Source: Flavipsychrobacter stenotrophus (GTDB taxonomy: Bacteria > Bacteroidota > Bacteroidia > Chitinophagales > Chitinophagaceae). From it: a stretch of DNA of 8,876 nucleotides. The notes under the pieces were generated by a model. It saw nothing but the letters and a program-made list of their open reading frames with translations. It was not told the DNA's origin and did no database searches. The DNA is taken from NCBI GenBank assembly GCA_947372365.1, contig CANBTK010000044.1, positions 1 through 8,876 of the forward strand. Direction: 5' to 3'. Shown here piece by piece: positions 1 to 5,328 of the stretch. Positions within the stretch are counted from its first letter, which is position 1; every line of letters begins with the position of its first letter. The position numbers and the translations under genes are program-made.

Positions 1-71
1 TCTTCAAATTTCCATTTGAAGTAATCTGCATAGGTATAAACTTTATTTACGTCAAGGTCGGCCAGTTGCAT
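1..71 (-). CDS. Uma2 family endonuclease, N-terminal fragment (runs off window)
   Basis: Reading leftward from the ATG at 71-69 gives 23 complete codons before the window ends. The translation contains LDVNKVYTYADYFKWKFE, which resembles the usual N-terminus of Uma2 (DUF820) proteins in Bacteroidota (L-D-L-N-K-x-Y-T-Y-A-D-Y-x-x-W-x-F-E-E-R). Uma2 proteins have a PD-(D/E)XK nuclease-like fold and are often present in many copies per genome; their cellular role is poorly known. This ATG is the only possible ATG start, because the frame is closed by a stop at 104-102. Nothing of the catalytic core is visible, so the call rests on the N-terminal motif alone. The gene diverges from xseA. Confidence 0.62.
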   Translation of the reverse strand, partial: MQLADLDVNKVYTYADYFKWKFE

Positions 72-87
72 GTGGGGATTATTTATC

Positions 88-95
88 CAAAAATA
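88..95 (-). promoter_or_regulatory. Candidate -7 box (TATTTTTG) for the Uma2 gene
   Basis: The minus strand reads TATTTTTG, an exact match to the Bacteroidota -7 consensus TAnnTTTG. It lies 16 nt upstream of the Uma2 ATG. No TTTG/TTG -33 element stands about 19-21 nt further upstream, so it is only a candidate. The 82-base divergent gap to xseA shows no equally good box for xseA; TAATATTG at about 109-116 has one mismatch. Confidence 0.35.
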
Positions 96-153
96 CAGAA
101 ATTACCCTAATATTGTTTTTCGCAAAGCTTATCGCGTCGCGATTTAATATTTC

Positions 154-1395
154 ATGCTTCCACCTACACCCATAAGGCTTTCGCAGTTAACGGCATTAAT
201 AGGCAACACCATTAAGTACGCCTTCGATGGCGAATTGTTCTGGGTGGTTGGCGATGTTACCAGCCACAACCATAAGGAAAACGACGACAGGCATTTCTTT
301 GTGCTGGCGGAAAAGGGGGAAGGCACTAATTCGCTGGTGGCTAAGGTGGAAACCGTGGCATGGAAAGAAGCCGCCGAAAAGATAAGGGCTTTTGAAGCGG
401 CAACAGGGCAACGGTTCCAGAACGGGCTGCATGTATTGGTTGCAGTATCCGTTTCTTATAGCGCGGCCTATGGCCTAAAGCTTACACTGCACGATATTGA
501 TATCAATTTTACTATTGGCGCGCTGGAACAGGAGAAGCAGGCCATACTGCGCAGGCTGGAAACAGAATGCGCTGATTACATAAAGCGCGACGGCGAAAGG
601 TATATTACCCGCAACAACCAACTGGAGCTTAATACCGTAATTCAAAAAATAGCTGTTGTAGCCTCTAACGCCACAGCGGGCTATGAAGATTTCCTGCACA
701 CGCTACAGAACAACCCTTACCAGTACTCATTCTTCGTTGACAATTATTTTACGCCTGTGCAGGGCGAAAACAATTCGCACCTCATTAAAAAGGCGCTCAT
801 TGATATTTACAATAGCGGCAAGGCTTATGATGCTGTTGTTATTATAAGGGGCGGTGGCTCACAAACCGATTTCCTTATTTTTGAAACGTTTGAGCTGGGT
901 CAGGTTGCAGCGAAATTCCCTATACCCATCATTACCGGGATAGGCCACCAGAGGAACGAAACTATTGTGGACCTTATGGTGCATTCGCCTGTAAAAACAC
1001 CCACCAAAGCCGCTGAGTTTATCATAGCCCAAAACAGGTATTACGAAGAATGCATTGATGATGCGCAGAATACAATTGTAAGCGAAGCCCAGCAACAGCT
1101 TTCGGAAAAAATGCAGGCTCTGGCACCTGTTGCCTCTAACATAAAAAACTACAGTAGGATGTACCTGCAAAACCAGAACGGGCAGGTGGAACATTTCGTT
1201 TCGCTGTTCTCTATGATGAGCCCGGAAAATATTTTTAAGCTGGGTTTTGCTATGGTAAAGCACAAAGGGAAAATAACCAACAGCCCTGAAAATATACAGG
1301 TGGATGATGAGATTAATGTTACGCTATCGGGCATTGAAATTAGCGCAGTGGTAACGTCAAAAAGAAAATCAGATGGAACAGAATTTAAGTTATGA
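154..1395 (+). CDS. xseA: Exodeoxyribonuclease VII large subunit (divergent)
   Basis: This is the catalytic subunit of exonuclease VII, which with XseB degrades single-stranded DNA from both ends to short oligonucleotides in the cytoplasm. The 413-residue product (E. coli: 456) shows an N-terminal OB-fold region (about 1-125, including FWVVGDVTSHNH and YGLKLTLHDID). It then has the catalytic core with a SNATAGYEDFL segment (171-181), IRGGGS (231-236) and GIGHQRNETIVD (262-273), a helical region rich in Gln/Glu (about 290-350), and the C-terminal MSPENIFKLGFAMV motif followed by a small beta segment (355-400). H265 matches the histidine of the E. coli VGHETD motif, but the aspartate of that motif is Asn268 here. 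The N-terminal region differs clearly from the E. coli form. The ATG at 154 fits the first conserved residues. Its 3' end overlaps xseB by 23 nt, so the two are surely co-transcribed and probably translationally coupled. Confidence 0.9.
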   Translation: MLPPTPIRLSQLTALIGNTIKYAFDGELFWVVGDVTSHNHKENDDRHFFVLAEKGEGTNSLVAKVETVAWKEAAEKIRAFEAATGQRFQNGLHVLVAVSVSYSAAYGLKLTLHDIDINFTIGALEQEKQAILRRLETECADYIKRDGERYITRNNQLELNTVIQKIAVVASNATAGYEDFLHTLQNNPYQYSFFVDNYFTPVQGENNSHLIKKALIDIYNSGKAYDAVVIIRGGGSQTDFLIFETFELGQVAAKFPIPIITGIGHQRNETIVDLMVHSPVKTPTKAAEFIIAQNRYYEECIDDAQNTIVSEAQQQLSEKMQALAPVASNIKNYSRMYLQNQNGQVEHFVSLFSMMSPENIFKLGFAMVKHKGKITNSPENIQVDDEINVTLSGIEISAVVTSKRKSDGTEFKL

Positions 1396-1576
1396 AGAGG
1401 CTTTGCTGGAGCTTAGGGAAATAGAGGCCGAGCTGGTAAACGAAACGGTTACTATTGATACGCTTGCCGAAAAAATTAAGCGGGCTTCTTTCCTTATTCA
1501 GTTGTGTAAAACCAAGCTGAGGGCTACCGAAGCAGAGGTGAATAACATAATAGGCGGGCTGGATGCCAATGGCTAA
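1373..1576 (+). CDS. xseB: Exodeoxyribonuclease VII small subunit
   Basis: The 67-residue product begins with LSYEEALLELREIEAEL, the standard XseB start (S-F-E-E-A-L-x-x-L-E-x-I-V), and continues as the expected helical hairpin with a cationic central part (KIKRASFLIQLCKTKLRATE) before an acidic C-terminal end. XseB subunits wrap around the coiled-coil region of XseA in the holoenzyme. It is shorter than the E. coli protein (80 residues), lacking the acidic C-terminal tail. The ATG lies inside xseA in another frame, 23 nt before the xseA stop, the normal arrangement for this pair. No strong ribosome binding site is seen. Confidence 0.9.
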   Translation: MEQNLSYEEALLELREIEAELVNETVTIDTLAEKIKRASFLIQLCKTKLRATEAEVNNIIGGLDANG

Positions 1577-1644
1577 TACTGATTGAACATTAAAAAACGG
1601 CATCGCCACATTTTGAATACAAAAGTAAACGCAGTACAGCTATT

Positions 1645-1891
1645 CCCCTTGGAAGCTACCGTGTACCCACAAGTTATTTTCCAGAATATGCTTTGCCGCC
1701 AAGGGGCTATCGGTTTGTAGTAAACCTTTGAATTTTATGGACAATGCCCAGTATGGGCTATCCAATGTTGTATTGTAATGGATAGCCCATACTGGGCACT
1801 GCCTTTTTAGGGCTTTTTACTACAAACCGATAGTGCCTACGGCGCATTCCGTGATAATTGTGATATTAAAAAGATGTGGGTACACGGTAGC
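1645..1891. repeat. Nested imperfect fold-back of about 240 bp
   Basis: Three arm pairs share one centre near 1771. The inner pair is 1745-1764 with 1779-1798 (20 bp perfect, loop of 14). The middle pair is 1707-1724 with 1816-1833 (18 bp perfect). The outer pair is 1655-1671 with 1875-1891 (17 bp perfect). Spacers between arms are unequal and diverged: 20 and 17 nt between inner and middle, 35 and 41 nt between middle and outer, with only patches of similarity. Each inner arm is itself a small hairpin (GCCCA-gta-TGGGC and GCCCA-tac-TGGGC), so two folded states are possible. The left half also has a competing 8-bp pair, CCCCTTGG at 1645-1652 with CCAAGGGG at 1699-1706. No frame across it looks coding. 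It sits between the convergent ends of xseB and the TPR gene. Possible identities are a MITE-like element remnant, a structured RNA or a bidirectional terminator. Confidence 0.9.
1745..1808 (+). terminator. Possible intrinsic terminator for xseAB
   Basis: The 20-bp inner stem of the fold-back (1745-1764 with 1779-1798, loop of 14) is followed after five bases by a run of five T at 1804-1808. This resembles a rho-independent terminator for transcription coming from xseB, although the stem is unusually long and the T-run is short and displaced. On the minus strand no T-run directly follows the stem, so termination of the opposing TPR gene is less clear. Confidence 0.4.
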
Positions 1892-1942
1892 CTTCGAAGG
1901 ATGCCTGTAAAGGCACGAGCGAAGCTCTGAGGGGATGTTCCC
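1891..1942. repeat. Row of four small hairpins beside the fold-back
   Basis: Directly right of the fold-back four short inverted repeats follow each other: CCTTCGAAGG (1891-1900, a perfect palindrome), TGCC-tgtaaa-GGCA (1902-1915), GAGC-gaa-GCTC (1917-1927) and GGGA-tgt-TCCC (1932-1942). Each is weak alone, but the density in 52 bases is notable. The rest of the gap (1577-1644 and 1943-2010) shows nothing I can name. Confidence 0.5.
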
Positions 1943-2010
1943 ATGCCGAAGTTCAGTGTAAGATTGGTATAACCCAAGGGCGGTGGTGTTTCCCTATTAC
2001 CAGCTTACCG

Positions 2011-3567
2011 CTATATATTATCCTCTTTATCCGACTCGATATCGGCAGCCGAATTAAGCTTGTTTTCTTTATTAACCACTTCGGTAACAATTTTGTCCAG
2101 CCTGTTGGCTACAGTAGTTATGCCTTCCATCAGCTCAGCATTGGTAGGGTCAGCGGGGTCATCATAGTTGAATAGCTGTGTAAGCCCCAGTATTGTAGAT
2201 ACAGGCCCCCTCACCTCGTGCGACTGTATGTAAGCGATATCTTTCAATACTGTTTTCTGCGCGCGTATCCGCTCTATGTGCTTCTTGCGCTCCTTGGCCA
2301 GTTGCCTGTTCGATTTTATTTCGGTAATAAAATATTTGATTACAACGCTTATGGCTATGAGCAGCAGCACAATTCCGGCAATATAAATAATCCTTGTTTT
2401 CTTACTGTTTTCTGCCTGCAGCTCCAGCTTTTCAAGGTTTAATTTCTGCAGGTCCAGTTGCCTTGCCGTTTCCACATTAGCCACTTTAATTTTATTCTCA
2501 GTGGAGTTAATAGAGTCTTTTATTGCCGAGTATTTCAAAAAATAATCGAGGGCTGTTTTGTAGTCGCCCTTTAATGTATAAGCATCTTTCAGGCCATCAT
2601 AACCATCTTTCAGCCCTTCCAGGTAGCCAATCTCCTTCGAAATTAAAATACCCTTATTCAGATAAGTAATCGCAGAATTTACCTTGCTTTGCTTGTCCGC
2701 TAGCGCCATCTTCCCCGCTGCCGCATCATTCTTCACCATAGCCACATATATGGAGCCAATGTTGCAGTAATTGCCGGCGGCACTGTTTATGTCGCCAATT
2801 TCTTCGTAAATTTTCAGCGCCTTATTTGCCAGTTCCAGTGCGCTGCTGAAATTCTTTTGCTTACAATACAGCCCTGCCATATTACCCTGGTTTTTGGCAA
2901 TTGCGGCATTATCGCCCAGTTCCATATCTATTTTTACTGCGTCGTTATAATATGCCAGGGCGCTGGCGTAATCATTCATTTGTTCATAGATAACGCCTAG
3001 GTTGCCCATGTTTTCCGCAAGGCGTACTGTGTCTTTGTGGGCCTTATTATAGTTCAGCGCCTTCATTGCATAAGCAAGGGCATCGTTGTATTTGTCCAGC
3101 GACAGGTACACATTGCCAATAAGCCCATTGAGTATCGCAATTTTAGTACTGTCCTTTACATCCTCAAATAAAGTCAGCGCCTTAATATAGTAGCTTAGCG
3201 CTGTTGGGTTGTCAGTACGCGCGGCATAGTTCTGCCCCAGGGCACTATTGGCCCTGCCGCTTGCAAATTTCCACTGCAAGGCATCAGATAGTTTAAGGGC
3301 CGAACTGCCGTATATAATTCCCGTATCGGGGTTTATATTGTGGTATTCTTTCGAAACCTCTATAAGCAGCACTACTTTGCTGCTGTCGCCGTCCGATTTC
3401 ACAAGCTCTTTCAGCAGTGAATCAATTTTGAGCCTTCCCTGCTTCTGGGCCTGAAGCACACCCGGGCATACCAGCAGTAAAGTGAAAATTAGTAACCGTT
3501 TTATCGCCACCTTACAAAGATAATATATTTTTATTTTTTTAGTTGCCTTTTGCGGTATATTTAGCAA
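2011..3567 (-). CDS. TPR membrane protein with histidine-kinase dimerisation helix, no ATPase domain
   Basis: In order, the 518-residue product shows a hydrophobic signal segment (about 23-40, ending VLQA-QK) and six or so tetratricopeptide repeats (about 105-355, with repeating A-x-x-Y-Y-x-x-A-L patterns such as ASALAYYNDAVKI). A Lys/Glu/Leu-rich helix follows (about 355-390), then one transmembrane helix (393-414) and a cytoplasmic part. That part contains DIAYIQSHEVRGPVSTILGL (443-462), a HisKA/DHp H-box with candidate phospho-acceptor H450. After the second DHp helix the protein ends in an acidic tail; no N, G1 or G2 box of a HATPase domain is present. The TPRs should lie in the periplasm. 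It may be a sensor scaffold or dimerisation partner of another kinase. The start is uncertain: ATG 3567 gives an odd 20-residue extension, while a GTG at 3510-3508 gives a compact signal peptide. It diverges from the ABC ATPase gene. Confidence 0.8.
   Translation of the reverse strand: MLNIPQKATKKIKIYYLCKVAIKRLLIFTLLLVCPGVLQAQKQGRLKIDSLLKELVKSDGDSSKVVLLIEVSKEYHNINPDTGIIYGSSALKLSDALQWKFASGRANSALGQNYAARTDNPTALSYYIKALTLFEDVKDSTKIAILNGLIGNVYLSLDKYNDALAYAMKALNYNKAHKDTVRLAENMGNLGVIYEQMNDYASALAYYNDAVKIDMELGDNAAIAKNQGNMAGLYCKQKNFSSALELANKALKIYEEIGDINSAAGNYCNIGSIYVAMVKNDAAAGKMALADKQSKVNSAITYLNKGILISKEIGYLEGLKDGYDGLKDAYTLKGDYKTALDYFLKYSAIKDSINSTENKIKVANVETARQLDLQKLNLEKLELQAENSKKTRIIYIAGIVLLLIAISVVIKYFITEIKSNRQLAKERKKHIERIRAQKTVLKDIAYIQSHEVRGPVSTILGLTQLFNYDDPADPTNAELMEGITTVANRLDKIVTEVVNKENKLNSAADIESDKEDNI
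3515..3522 (-). promoter_or_regulatory. Candidate -7 box (TATCTTTG) for the TPR gene
   Basis: The minus strand reads TATCTTTG, an exact TAnnTTTG match, four bases before an in-frame GTG (3510-3508). If used, transcription would start at or near that GTG, giving a leaderless or nearly leaderless message and excluding the ATG at 3567. The stretch upstream is very A-rich, and no TTTG -33 element is seen at the usual distance. Confidence 0.35.
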
Positions 3568-3619
3568 TTAGTACTTTTCTCCTGCCCTTACTTTAATCCG
3601 TGATTAACAATTATTCAAT

Positions 3620-3626
3620 TACTTTG
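3620..3626 (+). promoter_or_regulatory. Weak -7-like box (TACTTTG) for the ABC ATPase gene
   Basis: TACTTTG differs from TAnnTTTG by one missing spacer base and lies 17 nt before the GTG start of the ABC gene. No -33 element is evident. It is reported because the position is right for a short 5' leader. Confidence 0.25.
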
Positions 3627-3643
3627 GGGCCAAATTTAAAACA

Positions 3644-4267
3644 GTGCTAAGTTTTAACGGATATTCCAAACATTATAACGGCAACCTTATACTACAGGCA
3701 CCTGCACTGGAGCTTGGGCACGGCATCTATTGGCTTAAGGGGGAAAACGGGTCCGGGAAAACCACGTTAATTAAATCTATTGCAGGCCTAATTCCCTTCG
3801 ATGGCGAAATATCGGTTGATGGCGTAGCAATTAATAAACAAAGGGCCGCATACCGGCTGCTTGTAAACTATGCCGAAGCTGAACCAGCTTACCCCAATTT
3901 TTTAACCGGTGACGACCTCATCCGGTTTTATGCTACTACCAAAAAAGCTGGCAGCGCACAGGTGCAGGCGCTTACAGCCGCGCTGGGCGTCACTGCATTT
4001 TCGGGCAATAAAATTGGCACTTACTCCAGCGGCATGGCAAAAAAACTCTCACTGGTGCTGGGGCTTATGGGGCAGCCGAGGCTTATATTGCTCGATGAAC
4101 CACTCATTACCCTCGACCAGGCATCGGTTGCTGTGCTGCAAGGCATCATAGAGTCGTACTACAAGCAGGGCATTACATTTTTAATCACATCGCATCAGGA
4201 AATTCATTTCGGCAGCCAGGCAAGTGCCCGGCTGGGCATTAAAGATAAGGTGCTGGCGTTGCTGTAA
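3644..4267 (+). CDS. ABC transporter ATP-binding protein, lone
   Basis: The 207-residue nucleotide-binding domain has Walker A GENGSGKTT (33-41), the signature YSSGMAKKLSL (127-137, in place of LSGGQ), Walker B LILLDEP (148-153 region), a D-loop at TLD (156-158) and the switch histidine in ITSH (H184). The Q-loop region reads NYAEAEPAYP, with Glu where Gln is usual. Its compact size and the Y-S-S-G-M signature resemble ATPases of ABC-2 or CcmA-like exporters, which couple ATP hydrolysis to a separate membrane subunit. No permease is adjacent: upstream is the divergent TPR gene and downstream the capsule genes. The start is a GTG, as no ATG occurs before residue 131 and residues 1-30 match the normal domain start. 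Substrate cannot be predicted. Confidence 0.85.
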   Translation: MLSFNGYSKHYNGNLILQAPALELGHGIYWLKGENGSGKTTLIKSIAGLIPFDGEISVDGVAINKQRAAYRLLVNYAEAEPAYPNFLTGDDLIRFYATTKKAGSAQVQALTAALGVTAFSGNKIGTYSSGMAKKLSLVLGLMGQPRLILLDEPLITLDQASVAVLQGIIESYYKQGITFLITSHQEIHFGSQASARLGIKDKVLALL

Positions 4268-4320
4268 TTGCTGGCAAAAACGAATTCATTGATTCTGGAA
4301 ATGCGTATTAACAAGGCTTC

Positions 4321-4392
4321 TCAACGGCTGTTTACCACGCCTCTGCTGCCGTATATCATGCCGTGAAGGGCTTTCACCTGCCTGTATTTCAT
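4321..4392 (-). CDS. Possible 23-residue basic mini-protein, very uncertain
   Basis: On the minus strand an ATG at 4392-4390 opens 23 codons (starting MKYRQVKALHGMIYGSRG, ending at a TGA). The product would be strongly basic with no hydrophobic segment. Upstream stand TTGAGC and TATAAT spaced by 17 nt, an E. coli-like promoter layout that is unusual for this phylum. No ribosome binding site is seen. An ORF this short is expected by chance, and the opposite strand holds a 21-codon ORF (4301-4366) of equal quality. It is listed only because the stretch is more GC-rich than the AT-rich bases next to it. Confidence 0.12.
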   Translation of the reverse strand: MKYRQVKALHGMIYGSRGVVNSR

Positions 4393-4398
4393 AATTTA

Positions 4399-4412
4399 GT
4401 ATAATATTATAC
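4399..4412. repeat. Perfect 14-bp AT-rich palindrome
   Basis: GTATAATATTATAC is perfectly self-complementary and lies 46 nt before the capsule phosphatase gene. It holds TATAAT on both strands. It could be an operator or a divergent -10 region, or only low-complexity AT-rich DNA; nothing else in the window repeats it. Confidence 0.4.
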
Positions 4413-4457
4413 CCCAATTATTACCTCCGCTCAAAATTTGTTGTTATCTTGGCACTC

Positions 4458-5225
4458 ATGTTTTCGAGATTATTCAGGAGGGGAAAGAGTGGCGATGAGA
4501 AAAATGATGCAATTCCGGCAGATGCCAGTTGGTCATTTATAGGGGCTGATATACATTCTCATTTTGTGCCGGGTATTGATGATGGTGCTAAAACCATTGA
4601 AGACAGCATTGTGCTGTTAAAGGCTATGGAGGCCATGGGCTATAAAAAAATTGTGACTACGCCACACGTAATGAGCGATTTTTACCCCAATAGCTCGCTT
4701 ACCATACTCACCGGGCTGAAAAAAATACAAGATGCCGCCCGGGAAAATAACATCAACTTAGAGATAAGTGCTGCAGCAGAATATTACATTGATGAATATT
4801 TCACTGAGTTGATGGCTAAAGAGCCATTGCTCCCCATTCACAAAAACGAAGTACTGGTTGAATTTTCCATGCTTTATGAGCCACCTATGCTCAATTCTGC
4901 CCTTTTCAGCATGCAAACCAACGGGTACAAACCTATTATTGCCCATCCCGAAAGATATATATTCTTTCACAATAAATTTGAACGGTACAGGGAGCTCAGG
5001 GACCGGGGCTGCAAACTACAGTTAAACCTATTATCTATATCAGGTTATTACGGCCGTAATATTATGGAAGTTGCCATGCGGTTGCTTGAAAAAGGCATGT
5101 ACGACTATTGCGGTTCCGATATGCACCATGAAAAACATGCGGCCGCATTAAAAGCTATGCTGCAAACCAAAGCCTATTCTACCCTGGTAAATTACCCGTT
5201 CTTGAATTCTCAGTTATGTTTTTAA
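4458..5225 (+). CDS. CpsB/CapC-type tyrosine-protein phosphatase (PHP domain)
   Basis: This is a metal-dependent protein-tyrosine phosphatase of the PHP superfamily. Numbered from the ATG at 4458 (255 residues) it shows DIHSHFVPGIDDG (31-43, metal ligands H33 and H35), TTPHV (H70), EYY (E108), AHPERY (H163) and GSDMHH (D221, H223), the full set of PHP metal-binding positions. The family dephosphorylates the tyrosine-rich tail of BY-kinases that drive capsule or exopolysaccharide export, which fits the Wzc-like gene downstream. A TTG at 4449 would add three residues, but ATG 4458 is preferred. The N-terminus (MFSRLFRRGK) is basic and amphipathic, perhaps contacting the membrane. TATCTTGG at 4445-4452, one mismatch from the -7 consensus, is too close to the start to be convincing. 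It is first in the polysaccharide gene run, 103 nt before the dehydrogenase gene. Confidence 0.88.
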   Translation: MFSRLFRRGKSGDEKNDAIPADASWSFIGADIHSHFVPGIDDGAKTIEDSIVLLKAMEAMGYKKIVTTPHVMSDFYPNSSLTILTGLKKIQDAARENNINLEISAAAEYYIDEYFTELMAKEPLLPIHKNEVLVEFSMLYEPPMLNSALFSMQTNGYKPIIAHPERYIFFHNKFERYRELRDRGCKLQLNLLSISGYYGRNIMEVAMRLLEKGMYDYCGSDMHHEKHAAALKAMLQTKAYSTLVNYPFLNSQLCF

Positions 5226-5231
5226 ATCCCT

Positions 5232-5263
5232 TTTGCTTATAAAGCTGGGAAAGTATATTTTTG
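5232..5263 (+). promoter_or_regulatory. Bacteroidota promoter for the dehydrogenase gene
   Basis: TTTG at 5232-5235 and TATTTTTG at 5256-5263 are separated by 20 bases, matching the TTTG / TAnnTTTG layout of the primary sigma factor of this phylum. Transcription would begin near 5267-5270, leaving a leader of about 60 bases before the ATG at 5329. This is the best promoter match in the window and suggests the export genes can be transcribed separately from the phosphatase gene. Confidence 0.6.
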
Positions 5264-5328
5264 CGAAATATGCAGTGTAGGTTTCATATAAATCTACTTG
5301 AATTGTTTTATATAAAAGATTGATATTG

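Noticed and set aside
859..1263. 134-codon minus-strand ORF opposite xseA
   Set aside because: It lies wholly within the strongly conserved xseA frame and its translation shows no recognisable domain; a shadow ORF.
1645..1942. Retron-type msr/msd RNA
   Set aside because: The long stem is suggestive, but no reverse transcriptase gene lies nearby in the window and no branching-G context can be identified.
1931..1980. Faint resemblance of the TTCCCATGCCGAAGTTC stretch to the middle of 5S rRNA
   Set aside because: The flanking helices of a 5S rRNA are absent and the match is short and imperfect.
1577..2010. CRISPR array or insertion sequence
   Set aside because: There are no regularly spaced direct repeats, no transposase reading frame and no clear target-site duplication at the fold-back borders.
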